Shown: one piece after another, positions 42,889-52,722 of the stretch
How the letters are laid out: every line of letters starts with the position of its first letter
Position numbering within the stretch: the first letter of the stretch is position 1
Assembly (NCBI RefSeq): GCF_015689175.1
Contig: NZ_CP065047.1
Coordinates: 5,270,001-5,334,000, forward strand
DNA from: Mycobacterium kubicae
GTDB lineage: Bacteria > Actinomycetota > Actinomycetes > Mycobacteriales > Mycobacteriaceae
Direction of reading: 5' to 3'
DNA: 64,000 bases
Made by a program: the position numbers and the translations under genes
Notes under the pieces: model-generated
What the model was told of the DNA's origin: nothing
Seen by the model: only the letters and a program-made list of their open reading frames with translations
Databases searched by the model: none

Positions 42889-45255
42889 ATGCGTCACAAA
42901 AGGACCCCACCCGCGCTGCGCTGGGTCTGGTCCGGGGTGGGTCTGCTGGTAATCGCTTATCTGGCGGTCATCGCGTTGCAGCCGGGAATCGTCGACGCGT
43001 TGCCCGCCGGGCTGACCTGGTTCGGCCGGCCGGGATCGATGCCGACGCTGGGCATCGCCGTTCTGGTCCTGGTCTGCGCCGGGGTGGCGATCTTCCGCTC
43101 CGACGGCAGCCACCGGCTGGTCGGTGTTTCGTTCACCGTCATCGCCGCGCTGATCTCCATGAGCGCGGTGCTGGGCTTGAGCTCGTACTGGGGTTGCCAC
43201 GACGCCAACCATCCGGCCTTCTTCACCCCGTTGATGGCGACCGCCCAGCTGGTCAAAGGCGGCATCGGCGACTATTCGCTGAGCGGGCGCACCTGCCCGA
43301 ACCCCACGCCCGTCGGCCTGGAATTGGCTCGCATAGCGGCACTTTCGGCGATCTTCACCGGGTTGGGTGGGGTGGTGGTCGGCGTCTTCCGGTCCCAGGT
43401 GGATCGGCTGCGCGCCAACCTGGCCGATTCGGTCACCGCGATCGTCGGTGTCGACGACGACAGCCAGTCGATGATCAGTGCGGTCGCGCGCACCTTGGAC
43501 CGGCGCAGCACCCTGGTCGTGATCACCGGCGCCGGCGACGACAAAGTGCAACGGGCGCGCAGACAGGGCGCCCGAGTAGTGCTCGTCGACTTCAACAACC
43601 CGTCGACGTTGGTATCGCTGCGCCTGTGGCGCCACCTGAGCCGGCTCTATCTGATGGCGCCCGATCCGGCGGTCAACCTGCTGTGGCTGGATCTGATCAG
43701 CAAGCGCCTGTCGCAGGTCGCCAACAAGCGACGATTGCCGCTCATCGTGCGCATCGACGACCCGTGGCTCGCGGAAGCCTGGCGTGCCCAGCAGTTCGGC
43801 GGTTCGGACACCCGGTGGGCCGCCGACGTGGTCGGCAAGTATGAGGTGACCGCCGGCCGGCTCCTGGACGGCATCCTCGCCACCGGCAAGACCAAACGCG
43901 TGTTCATCTGCGGGACATCGCAATTGACCTTGGCGCTGTGTGCCGACCTGACACGGCGCGCCTTGGAACGCGACTTCCACACCCCGCCGGGCGCCGTGGA
44001 ATTACCGGCGCTGACGTTGGTGGAACGAGACGCCGACGACTACCTGCGCGACCACGACTTCTACCGGCAGCAAGCGGGCTTCGCCTCGAACGGACCGGTG
44101 ATCGACGCGGTTCCCGAAGCGCCGACGGTGCCCACGCTGCTGCGCCTGATCGGTGACTCCGACCCGGCCACCAGCGCGGTCATTCTGGTCGACACCCACA
44201 CGGCCACGACCGGCACCAGGCTGGCCGCCCGCTTCCCCGACATGCCGGTCTACACCTCCGATACCAACGCCAGCATCGCCGACGACTCGATCCAGGTGGT
44301 CGGGCTGCTGCAGTCCTATTCGCTGGTTCTGGACACCCGCGAGGGGCAGATACAAGACGCCTGGGAGCGAGCGGCGCGGCTGATCCACGAGCGTTATGTC
44401 GCCACCTTGGACCCCGATGGACCGCGGTCTCCGGCGGCGATGCCGTGGAGCGAACTCAGCGAGTTCTACCGCGGGTCCAACCGGCGTCAGGTGCGCAACG
44501 CGCTGTGGATGGTGGAACAGATCGCGGGCCACACCTGGAATACCTGGGGCACCCCGCCGGTGCAGCTGTCCGGGCGGGACATGGCCGAGGCGCCGCCGCT
44601 GAAACAGTTGGCGCTGTTGGGTTTTGATCATTACGAGGCGATGGCCATGGCCCAGGCCGAACACGAAGACTGGTGCCGGTACTACCGCCGCAACGGCTGG
44701 AAATACGGTCCCACCCGCGACGACTCCCGCAAGATCCACGACAAGCTGGTCGACTGGTCGGAAGTGCAGAGCAAGCCGGAACTCCTCAACTCCGCCGTAC
44801 GCAGTTTGGCCGCCACCTTGTGGAGCCTGCGTCAGCTCGGCTACCGGTCCCGCCCGCTGTGGAAACCGTTCGAGCGAGCGGGGACCGTCATCGCAGAGCA
44901 GCGCGACGCGCCCTGGACGTGGCGATCGGACTCCGGGCACACCATGCACGCCAAACCCGGCGACTGGGCGGTACAGGCGGACGGAAAGATCTGGTCGGTG
45001 CGCGACGACATCTTTCGCGCCACCTACGAGGACGCCGGTGACGGCAAGTGGCGGCGCAAGGGTCGAGTACAGGCGCGCCCGGCCCAGCCCGGTGAAATCG
45101 TCAACACGCTGGAGGGCCCCACGGCCGCCGCAGACGGAGACTGGATCGTGCGCGGCGCCGACGGTGAGCAGTGGCCGGTTCCGGGTCAGGAGTTCGCGCA
45201 GCGCTACGCCGAATGTCGCCAGCCGGCCGACGCCGAGGTCAGCGAGGCCAATTAG
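42889..45255 (+). CDS. Membrane protein with TrkA-N-like, RyR and PGDW-type domains, 788 aa
   Basis: ATG 42889 follows AAGGAGG. Four membrane helices lie in residues 1-170 (SGVGLLVIAYLAVIALQPG; TLGIAVLVLVCAGVAIF; VSFTVIAALISMSAVLGL; IAALSAIFTGLGGVVVGVF). Rossmann/TrkA-N-like segments follow near 185-245 (STLVVITGAGDD, ARVVLVDFNNP) and 337-360 (KRVFICGTSQLTLALCADL). A RyR domain sits near 565-625 (MAQAEHEDWCRYYRRNGWKY, DDSRKIHDKLVDWSE). Two C-terminal repeats of about 45 residues follow (AKPGDWAVQADGKIWSVRDD; AADGDWIVRGADGEQWPVP). TrkA-N and RyR domains are linked to nucleotide sensing. It lies 131 bases before the TIR receptor and may be its partner channel or sensor. No counterpart known to me at this site in M. 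tuberculosis. Confidence 0.8.
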   Translation: MRHKRTPPALRWVWSGVGLLVIAYLAVIALQPGIVDALPAGLTWFGRPGSMPTLGIAVLVLVCAGVAIFRSDGSHRLVGVSFTVIAALISMSAVLGLSSYWGCHDANHPAFFTPLMATAQLVKGGIGDYSLSGRTCPNPTPVGLELARIAALSAIFTGLGGVVVGVFRSQVDRLRANLADSVTAIVGVDDDSQSMISAVARTLDRRSTLVVITGAGDDKVQRARRQGARVVLVDFNNPSTLVSLRLWRHLSRLYLMAPDPAVNLLWLDLISKRLSQVANKRRLPLIVRIDDPWLAEAWRAQQFGGSDTRWAADVVGKYEVTAGRLLDGILATGKTKRVFICGTSQLTLALCADLTRRALERDFHTPPGAVELPALTLVERDADDYLRDHDFYRQQAGFASNGPVIDAVPEAPTVPTLLRLIGDSDPATSAVILVDTHTATTGTRLAARFPDMPVYTSDTNASIADDSIQVVGLLQSYSLVLDTREGQIQDAWERAARLIHERYVATLDPDGPRSPAAMPWSELSEFYRGSNRRQVRNALWMVEQIAGHTWNTWGTPPVQLSGRDMAEAPPLKQLALLGFDHYEAMAMAQAEHEDWCRYYRRNGWKYGPTRDDSRKIHDKLVDWSEVQSKPELLNSAVRSLAATLWSLRQLGYRSRPLWKPFERAGTVIAEQRDAPWTWRSDSGHTMHAKPGDWAVQADGKIWSVRDDIFRATYEDAGDGKWRRKGRVQARPAQPGEIVNTLEGPTAAADGDWIVRGADGEQWPVPGQEFAQRYAECRQPADAEVSEAN

Positions 45256-45386
45256 CGCGCCGGCGGGCCACATCGCGCCCGCGCCGGGTTTGCCGAAGTT
45301 CATTGCTGAGGGTAGTGCCATGCGCTACCGTCTCTTCGGATTCGCCGTGCCAGCTCCCCCAGCGCCCTCCTATTGAGGAGATTTCT

Positions 45387-46928
45387 ATGGCCTTGTTCAT
45401 CAGCTACTCGAGCCAAGACAGATCCTCGCTCGACGCCCTGACCGCCGCGCTCAAACGCGCGCAACAGCAGGTTTGGTTCGACCAGGAGCTCGGGGGCGGC
45501 GACTCGTGGTGGAACGCCATCCTCGAACAGATCCGCGCCTGCGAGGTCTTCATCGTCGCGCTGAGCAACAATTGGCTGCAGTCCAAGCCCAGCCAAGCCG
45601 AGTTGCGTTACGCCCAAGCGCTGAACCGGCCGATCTTGCCGGTCAAAGTGGGGCCCGTCGACAGCGTTCGGGTGAATCCCGTCTCGGACCTGCAGATCAT
45701 CGACTACCAGAACCCGACGGTCGATGCGGGCATTGCGCTGGTCACCGCGATCCATTCGCTGCGCGCCAAGGCCGCACCATTGCCTTCCCCGCTGCCCCCA
45801 GAGCCGCCGGTACCCTTCGGCTACATCATGCGGTTGGGCAACACGCTGGCCGAGAAGGAGCTCAGCCCGCAGCAACAGCTGCAACTGCTGGTCGAGTTGC
45901 GCACCGGGCTCGACGAGGACGGCGACGACCCGAGCGCACGTAGCGACATCGCCCAACTGCTGCGGATGCTGCGGCTGCGCCATGACGTCACCTACCGCAC
46001 CCGCAGCGAAATCGACAACGTGCTGGCCGAGATCGACGCCAAAGACGGCGGACCGGAGGCCAACTCGGCCGCCCAGGCCGCACCCGCCGCACCGCCCGCC
46101 GCAACGACCCCGGCCGTCCCGCCGACCCAACCCAGCCCGTCGGCCCAGCAACCGCCCGCCGCAGCCCCGAGCCGGCCGCCGGCCGCAAAACCGGCAACGC
46201 CCGCGCCGACCGGCGGCGGTTCGAACAAGAAGCTGCTGATCATCGGCGCCGCAGCGCTGGTCGCCGTCGTGGCGATCGTCGCGATCGTGCTGTTCGCCTC
46301 GTCAGGCGGGAACCACAAGCCGACGGCGAAACCGGGCCCGTCCTCGGCCGCCCCGGCCGCGCCCGGCCGTGCGAACTTGGCGCTACTCGGTGCCGAGGAA
46401 GTCGGTTCCATCCTGGGTGACCCCAACATGGTGTCCGCCTCGCGCGGCGACCAACTGCGCGCCCCGCAGGGCACCCTGTCGGCACCGGAGTGCGTGGCGG
46501 CTTACGAACCACTCGAGGAGTCCGTGTATCGCCCCCACAACCCGAGTGCCGCACGTAATGAGGTGCTGCACACCGCCGGTGAAAACCCTGCGCACCGGGT
46601 GGTGGAAGGCGCGGCGACATTCCCGTCGGCCGAGAAGGCTCGCGCTTTCGTCGAAGCGTCGGCGGAGAGGTGGCGGGCCTGCGCCAACAAGACCGTCAAG
46701 TTCGGCGGCTCGGCCGGCCGGGGCAGCGAATGGACCTTCGGCGACGTCGACGGGTCCGCCCCGAAGATCAGCCAGGTGCGCACCCAGACCGACGGCAGCG
46801 GCCGGACCTGTCAGCACGTGCTCGATGCGGTGAACGAGGTGGTGGTCGAGGTGGAGGCCTGCGGATCCGACCTCGGCGACGCGGGCAGCCGGATCGCTGA
46901 GCAGATCGGCAACAAGTCCACGAAATAG
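45387..46928 (+). CDS. TIR-domain membrane receptor with extracellular PknH-type sensor domain, 513 aa
   Basis: ATG 45387 follows GAGGAG. The TIR domain (1-130) opens MALFISYSSQDRSSLDALTA with WFDQELGGGDSWWNAI and NNWLQSKPSQAELRYAQAL. Glu72 in QAEL is the position of the catalytic Glu of TIR NADases. A helical segment and a Pro/Ala linker (240-280) lead to one membrane helix (LLIIGAAALVAVVAIVAIVL, about 282-305). The outside domain (328-513) has four Cys (ECVAAY, RACANK, RTCQHV, EACGSD), the PknH/sensor-domain pattern. Thus sensing outside and TIR output inside. A strong hairpin terminator follows at 46943. Confidence 0.85.
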   Translation: MALFISYSSQDRSSLDALTAALKRAQQQVWFDQELGGGDSWWNAILEQIRACEVFIVALSNNWLQSKPSQAELRYAQALNRPILPVKVGPVDSVRVNPVSDLQIIDYQNPTVDAGIALVTAIHSLRAKAAPLPSPLPPEPPVPFGYIMRLGNTLAEKELSPQQQLQLLVELRTGLDEDGDDPSARSDIAQLLRMLRLRHDVTYRTRSEIDNVLAEIDAKDGGPEANSAAQAAPAAPPAATTPAVPPTQPSPSAQQPPAAAPSRPPAAKPATPAPTGGGSNKKLLIIGAAALVAVVAIVAIVLFASSGGNHKPTAKPGPSSAAPAAPGRANLALLGAEEVGSILGDPNMVSASRGDQLRAPQGTLSAPECVAAYEPLEESVYRPHNPSAARNEVLHTAGENPAHRVVEGAATFPSAEKARAFVEASAERWRACANKTVKFGGSAGRGSEWTFGDVDGSAPKISQVRTQTDGSGRTCQHVLDAVNEVVVEVEACGSDLGDAGSRIAEQIGNKSTK

Positions 46929-46942
46929 CCCAGACATGGAGC

Positions 46943-46989
46943 GGCCCCCGAGCGTATTTCCGGTTGGACGGACCGGAAACTCGGGGGCC
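46943..46989. terminator. Bidirectional hairpin terminator
   Basis: GGCCCCCGAG and CTCGGGGGCC, with inner TTTCCGG/CCGGAAA pairing, form a long near-perfect stem 15 bases after the TIR gene stop. It separates that gene from the convergent aminotransferase gene. Confidence 0.8.
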
Positions 46990-47161
46990 GGGTGGCTGCG
47001 GGGAATTTGCCAGCGCAAAGTCGCCGGTAGTTCCGAGCCACTGCTGCTAGCGCGCAGCCACCTCACATGTCCATGAAGCTATCAATTTCGCGGACCACCT
47101 CCCTTCTTGTGTACGGCCGACCGTACCCGTAAATTCGCGAGCCGACAACAGAATTCAGCGC

Positions 47162-48037
47162 TCAGCGATCGCCGGCGATCGCGGCGTCGACGAGTTCGGC
47201 GAACGCGGCCGCAATCGGGGTAGGGCGCAGCAACCTGCCGTCGAGGGTGTGCACCCGGGCCGCCAAGGTCATGCTCGAGATCAGCCAGACTCCGTGCGCG
47301 GCAAACAGATCGGCTACGCGCAGGGCCCGGTAGTCGCAGTCGTAACCCTTGGCGCGGGCGGTCTCGAAGAGCGCCTGCTGGGTGGTGCCGCGCAGAATCG
47401 GATACCAGGGCGGCGGAGTCACCAGGCACAGGTTGTCCGCTCCTTCGTCGGTCGCGATGACCACCGTCGAGCGCGGCCCTTCCAGGACGTAGCCGTCCGA
47501 GCTGACGAAGATGACGTCGTCGGCGCCTTGGCGGGCGGCGTGGCGCAGCACCGCCATGTTCACCGCGTACGACAAGGTCTTCGCACCGGCCAGCAACCAG
47601 GGCATGGCGTCGATGCCGGTGGCCGGCAGCCCACGGTCCAGCGTGATCGCCGAAACGCCGGCGCGGCGCACCGCGCGCACCCGCTCTGGAACCGCGGTGA
47701 CCATGACGTAGGCCGTCGGGGGCGAACCGCTCTCACGGCCGCGGCTGTAGATCAGGCGCATCGCGCCCTCGTCGTCGGTGCCGGCCGCCCAACGCTGTGT
47801 CGCCACCGAGATCGCATGCCGCCAGCCGGCCAGATCGGGTTCGGGCAGATCCATCAGCTTGGCCGAGTGAGTCAGCCGCTGCAGGTGGGCCTCCACCAGG
47901 CACGCGGCGCCGTCGCGCACCAGCAGCGTCTCGAAGATCCCGTCACCGCGCACCGCCGCCAGATCGTCGGCGTGCAGCAGCGGCATTGCGGGATCGTGGA
48001 TTTCGCCGTCCAGTGTGACGACGACACCAGTCTGCAT
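47162..48037 (-). CDS. Class IV aminotransferase / aminodeoxychorismate lyase-like enzyme (Rv0812 homologue), 291 aa
   Basis: ATG 48037 gives MQTGVVVTLDGEIHDPAMPL and 291 residues. The PLP Lys is in the motif AGAKTLSYAVNMAVLRHA. GDGIFETLLVRDG, EGPRSTVVIATDEG and GTTQQALFETARAKG fit fold-type IV PLP enzymes of the PabC/D-amino-acid transaminase group. Likely role: PLP-dependent conversion of aminodeoxychorismate to p-aminobenzoate, or D-amino acid transamination. It is divergent from the YgfZ-like gene. Confidence 0.9.
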   Translation of the reverse strand: MQTGVVVTLDGEIHDPAMPLLHADDLAAVRGDGIFETLLVRDGAACLVEAHLQRLTHSAKLMDLPEPDLAGWRHAISVATQRWAAGTDDEGAMRLIYSRGRESGSPPTAYVMVTAVPERVRAVRRAGVSAITLDRGLPATGIDAMPWLLAGAKTLSYAVNMAVLRHAARQGADDVIFVSSDGYVLEGPRSTVVIATDEGADNLCLVTPPPWYPILRGTTQQALFETARAKGYDCDYRALRVADLFAAHGVWLISSMTLAARVHTLDGRLLRPTPIAAAFAELVDAAIAGDR

Positions 48038-48081
48038 GGCATAGCAGCCTAGTCGTCGGGCTGTGGGGCAGGCCGAATCCG

Positions 48082-48087
48082 TAGAGT
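48082..48087 (+). promoter_or_regulatory. -10 box TAGAGT for the leaderless YgfZ-like gene
   Basis: TAGAGT ends six bases before the GTG start codon at 48094. Confidence 0.55.
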
Positions 48088-48093
48088 TGTGCT

Positions 48094-49185
48094 GTGTCCG
48101 CAGTTCCTGCCCCAGATCCTGGACCCGACGCGGGAGCCATCTGGCACTACGGTGATCCACTTGGGGAGCAGAAGGCCGCCCAGAGCGATGCGGTGCTGGT
48201 GGACCGGTCCCATCGGGCGGTGCTCACGCTGACCGGCGCCGATCGGCAGACCTGGCTGCACAGCATCTCCACCCAGCATGTCAGCGAGTTACCGTCCGGC
48301 GCGAGCACGCAGAATCTCAGCCTCGATGGGCAGGGCCGCGTCGAAGACCATTGGTGGCAGACCGAATTGGGCGGCACCACCTATCTGGACACCGAACCGT
48401 GGCGGGGTCAGCCGCTGCTGGACTATCTGCGCAAGATGGTGTTCTGGTCCGACGTGACGCCGGGGGTCGCGGACGTGGCCGTGCTGTCGCTGCTGGGTCC
48501 GCGGCTGGCGGAGCAACCGCTGTTGCATGCGATGGGTCTGGACCGGTTGCCCGTCGAGCTGACGGCAGTCCCGCTGGCGCGCGGGGGTTTCGCGCGCCGG
48601 ATGCCCAGCGCCCGCCCCGATCAGATCGAACTGGACCTGCTCGTTCACCGCGATGCGTTACCGAGCTGGCAGCGGCGCTTGCAGCAGGCCGGGGCGCGGC
48701 CGGCCGGTGTCTGGGCCTATGAAGCTCACCGGGTGGCTGCGCTGCGCCCGCGGCTGGGCGTCGACACCGACGAGCGCACCATCCCGCACGAAGTCGGCTG
48801 GATCGGCGGTCCCCGCGAGGGCGCCGTCCACCTGGACAAGGGCTGCTACCGCGGCCAGGAAACCGTCGCACGGGTGCACAACCTCGGCAAGCCCCCACGC
48901 ATGCTGGTGTTGCTGCACCTCGACGGCTCCGGCGACCGGCCGGCCACCGGTGATCCGGTGCTGGCCGCCGGTCGGGCGGTGGGGCGGCTGGGCACCGTTG
49001 TCGAGCACGTCGACTTCGGTCCGGTGGCGTTGGCGCTGCTCAAGCGGGGTGTGCCGGCTCAGACCGAGCTGACCACGGGCTCGCAGGGCGAAGTCGCCGC
49101 GGTGATCGACCCGGAGTCGCTGCCGCCCACCGACGAGGTGGGTGCCGGACGGCGCGCCGTGGAGCGGCTGCGCGGCGGCCGATAG
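48094..49185 (+). CDS. YgfZ/GcvT-like folate-binding protein (Rv0811c homologue), 363 aa
   Basis: The YgfZ signature KGCYRGQE is present with HEVGWIGGPREGAVHLDKGC before it. The N-terminus DAVLVDRSHRAVLTLTGADR and FLHSIS-type WLHSISTQHVSELPSG match the family. YgfZ proteins bind tetrahydrofolate and help iron-sulfur cluster enzyme maturation. GTG 48094 has no ribosome-binding site but a TAGAGT box, consistent with leaderless translation. Confidence 0.92.
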   Translation: MSAVPAPDPGPDAGAIWHYGDPLGEQKAAQSDAVLVDRSHRAVLTLTGADRQTWLHSISTQHVSELPSGASTQNLSLDGQGRVEDHWWQTELGGTTYLDTEPWRGQPLLDYLRKMVFWSDVTPGVADVAVLSLLGPRLAEQPLLHAMGLDRLPVELTAVPLARGGFARRMPSARPDQIELDLLVHRDALPSWQRRLQQAGARPAGVWAYEAHRVAALRPRLGVDTDERTIPHEVGWIGGPREGAVHLDKGCYRGQETVARVHNLGKPPRMLVLLHLDGSGDRPATGDPVLAAGRAVGRLGTVVEHVDFGPVALALLKRGVPAQTELTTGSQGEVAAVIDPESLPPTDEVGAGRRAVERLRGGR

Positions 49186-49277
49186 TCACCGACCGCGTCT
49201 ACACGCGGGCAGGGCGACCAACGCGCGACCGCGAGGCACGGTAAGCTGTCGGCAGGACAATAACGACACTAAGAGAT

Positions 49278-49306
49278 CGGAGCCGCCTACTTGTTAGGCC
49301 GCTCCG
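49278..49306 (+). promoter_or_regulatory. Leader hairpin upstream of the DUF3073 gene
   Basis: CGGAGC-c-GCCTA and TAGGC-c-GCTCCG form an 11-pair stem with one C-C mismatch and a 5-base loop. The hairpin is followed by TTATTTCGCGAGG and ends 23 bases before the ATG. A TAAGCT -10-like box lies near 49241. Confidence 0.5.
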
Positions 49307-49329
49307 TTATTTCGCGAGGGGGTTCCCCC

Positions 49330-49521
49330 ATGGGCCGCGGCCGGGCTAAGGCAAAGCAGACCAAGGTTGCACGAGAACTGAAGTACAGCTCCCCCCAGAC
49401 CGACTTCCAACGGCTTCAGCAGGAGCTGTCAGGGACGAGTGCCGATGGATCTGGCCCCGGGGACGGCGACGGAAGGTTCCCCGACGATTCCTGGGAGCAA
49501 GACGACGACTGGCGCCGCTAG
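49330..49521 (+). CDS. DUF3073 small basic-acidic protein (Rv0810c homologue), 63 aa
   Basis: MGRGRAKAKQTKVARELKYS continues to an acidic tail (GDGDGRFPDDSWEQDDDWRR). This actinobacteria-specific small protein has a positively charged head and negative tail and is usually found beside purM. Function unknown. The ATG at 49330 was chosen for the family start; a hairpin leader precedes it. Its stop is ten bases from the purM stop (convergent). Confidence 0.9.
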   Translation: MGRGRAKAKQTKVARELKYSSPQTDFQRLQQELSGTSADGSGPGDGDGRFPDDSWEQDDDWRR

Positions 49522-49530
49522 AGCACAGCG

Positions 49531-50589
<1,059 letters not shown>

Positions 50590-50649
50590 CGCGATAAAGG
50601 CTACCGGGCGACGGGCAACGCCGGTATCGCCTACCGGTGGTGTCTCCCC

Positions 50650-52176
50650 TCAGCGCCCGACGGGAACTTCGTCGGCGACCAGGTCACCCAAGCCCGCACC
50701 GCGGGCGGTGTTGGCGAGCATGTGCTCAATCACGTTCTTGCCCAACGCCGACTCGCTCGGCAATTCGATCGGATAGGTGCCGTTGAAGCACGCGGTGCAC
50801 AGGCGCGAGGCCGGTTGCTCAGTGGCGGCGATGAGCCCGCGCAGCGAAATGTAGCCCAGCGTGTCGGCGTTGATCGCATGCCGGACGGCCTCGAGCATCT
50901 CGCCTTCATCCTCGACGGCGTTGGCGATCAACTCCGCCGGGGACGGGAAGTCGATGCCGTAGAAGCAGGGCCACTTCACCGGTGGCGAGGCGATGCGCAC
51001 GTGCACTTCCACCGCCCCGGCTTCGCGCAGCATCCGCACCAGCGCGCGTTGGGTGTTGCCCCGCACGATCGAGTCGTCGACGACGATGAGCCGCTTGCCA
51101 CGGATCACCTCTTTGAGCGGGTTCAGCTTGAGCCGGATACCGAGCTGGCGGATGGTCTGCGACGGCTGGATGAAGGTGCGGCCCACGTAGGCGTTCTTCA
51201 TCAGCCCTTGCCCGTAGGGGATGCCGGACTCCTGGGCGTAGCCCACCGCCGCGGGGGTCCCGGATTCGGGCACGCCGATCACCAAGTCGGCGTCGACCGG
51301 GCATTCGCGAGCCAGGCGGCGACCGATTTCCAGCCGGGTGGCGTGGATGGATCGGCCGCCGATGGTGCTGTCCGGCCGGGCCAGATAGACGTATTCGAAG
51401 ACGCAGCCCTTGGGCGTGGGGTTGGCGAAGCGGGTGGAGCGCACGCCGTCGGCATCGATCGCCAGCAGTTCGCCGGGTTCGATGTCGCGCACGAACGAAG
51501 CACCGACGATGTCCAGCGCGGCGGTCTCCGACGCCACCACCCAGCCGCGGTCCAGCCGGCCCAGCGACAAGGGCCGCACCCCATGCGGGTCGCGGCAGGC
51601 GTACAGGGTGTTTTCGTCCATGAAAGTCAGGCAGAACGCGCCGCGCACGGTCGGTAGCAGCTCCAAAGCCGCCTGCTCGAGCGTGGAATCGGCCGAACCG
51701 TGGGCCAGCAGCGCACCCAAGATGTCGGAATCCGTCGTCGCCGGGGCGGGGCAGCGTTTCGCGATCAAACCCGCATCGCGGGCGCGTGCGGCGAGCTCGG
51801 CGGTGTTGACCAGGTTGCCGTTGTGTCCCAACGCGACGCCGGTGCCTGCGGCGGTGTTGCGGAACACCGGCTGGGCGTTCTCCCACGTCGTGTCGCCGGT
51901 GGTCGAGTAACGGCAGTGCCCGATGGCGACGTGGCCTTCCATCGCCGCCAGCGTCTGCTCGTCGAACACTTGGCTGACCAGGCCCAGGTCCTTGAAGACC
52001 AGCACCTGGGAACCATCGGCGACGGCGATGCCGGCGGCCTCTTGGCCACGATGCTGCAGCGCATAGAGGCCGTAGTAAGTGAGCTTGGCGACGTCTTCCC
52101 CTGGGGCCCAGACCCCGAAGACGCCACACTCTTCACGTGGGGCGTTGAAGTCTTGCTCGGGCTGCTCGACAGTCAC
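50650..52176 (-). CDS. purF: Amidophosphoribosyltransferase PurF, 508 aa
   Basis: First committed enzyme of purine synthesis: PRPP plus glutamine to phosphoribosylamine. The Ntn glutaminase nucleophile Cys follows a propeptide (EQPEQDFNAPREECGVFGVW), so processing should expose Cys17. The PRPP-binding loop is RLIVVDDSIVRGNTQRALVR. Iron-sulfur-type Cys (RLCTACFNGTYP) occur at the C-terminus. GTG 52176 is preferred: AGGGAG lies 10-15 bases upstream and upstream residues look non-coding. Confidence 0.96.
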   Translation of the reverse strand: MTVEQPEQDFNAPREECGVFGVWAPGEDVAKLTYYGLYALQHRGQEAAGIAVADGSQVLVFKDLGLVSQVFDEQTLAAMEGHVAIGHCRYSTTGDTTWENAQPVFRNTAAGTGVALGHNGNLVNTAELAARARDAGLIAKRCPAPATTDSDILGALLAHGSADSTLEQAALELLPTVRGAFCLTFMDENTLYACRDPHGVRPLSLGRLDRGWVVASETAALDIVGASFVRDIEPGELLAIDADGVRSTRFANPTPKGCVFEYVYLARPDSTIGGRSIHATRLEIGRRLARECPVDADLVIGVPESGTPAAVGYAQESGIPYGQGLMKNAYVGRTFIQPSQTIRQLGIRLKLNPLKEVIRGKRLIVVDDSIVRGNTQRALVRMLREAGAVEVHVRIASPPVKWPCFYGIDFPSPAELIANAVEDEGEMLEAVRHAINADTLGYISLRGLIAATEQPASRLCTACFNGTYPIELPSESALGKNVIEHMLANTARGAGLGDLVADEVPVGR

Positions 52177-52313
52177 GATTTGGCGGCTCCCTAGGGCGCG
52201 GTTGGTGACGTACCGAAGTCTACGGGCACCGCGGGCGCACCGGCGAATCCCGCGCGCGTGTCCGCGCTCGAATTTGTCCGCGTGCCAACGCAAAAGCGCA
52301 GCTCAAACACCAT

Positions 52314-52703
52314 CTAGCTCAACTGCACCACCGGTAACAAGTGTCCAATTTCACCCGCACGCGAACCGGACAGCGTCACCGAACCGGCCGCCGTCGCCTG
52401 CGCCAAGCTCAGTAGTCCCGTCGCCACCAGCAGCCAGGTGCGCGGGTCGGTCTCCACCACGTTCGGCGGGGTGCCGCGGGTGTGCCTCGGCCCGGAGATG
52501 CATTGCACCGCGACGAACGGCGGCACCCGCACTTCGACGCTGGCGCCCGGTGCCAGTTCGGCGAGCGTACGGGCGGTGAGGCGAACCGCCGTCGCCAACG
52601 CGTTCCGGTCGGGCGCCGGACGACTCTCGTCCTGCAGCCACTCCGCCAGGGCCGACACGATCTGCCGAGTCTGTGCCGGATCAGGTCTGCGGCGGGCGGG
52701 CAT
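52314..52703 (-). CDS. Sterol-carrier (SCP2)-like small protein (Rv0807 homologue), 129 aa
   Basis: MPARRRPDPAQTRQIVSALA leads to PPFVAVQCISGPRHTRGTPP and TWLLVATGLLSLAQATAAGS, an SCP2-like fold of the bacterial sterol-carrier family. It probably binds a lipid or hydrophobic metabolite. Same length (129) as I recall for Rv0807. It lies upstream of purF on the same strand and 19 bases from a divergent small gene. Confidence 0.85.
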   Translation of the reverse strand: MPARRRPDPAQTRQIVSALAEWLQDESRPAPDRNALATAVRLTARTLAELAPGASVEVRVPPFVAVQCISGPRHTRGTPPNVVETDPRTWLLVATGLLSLAQATAAGSVTLSGSRAGEIGHLLPVVQLS

Positions 52704-52707
52704 ACCC

Positions 52708-52713
52708 TAGGGT
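52708..52713 (+). promoter_or_regulatory. -10-like TAGGGT ahead of the 53-aa gene
   Basis: TAGGGT lies nine bases before the ATG at 52723 in a 19-base divergent gap. The mRNA would be leaderless or nearly so. Confidence 0.4.
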
Positions 52714-52722
52714 CTCAGAATC

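Noticed and set aside
52177..52293. Longer PurF N-terminus
   Set aside because: Arg-rich non-conserved sequence; GTG 52176 with AGGGAG suits the short propeptide before the catalytic Cys.
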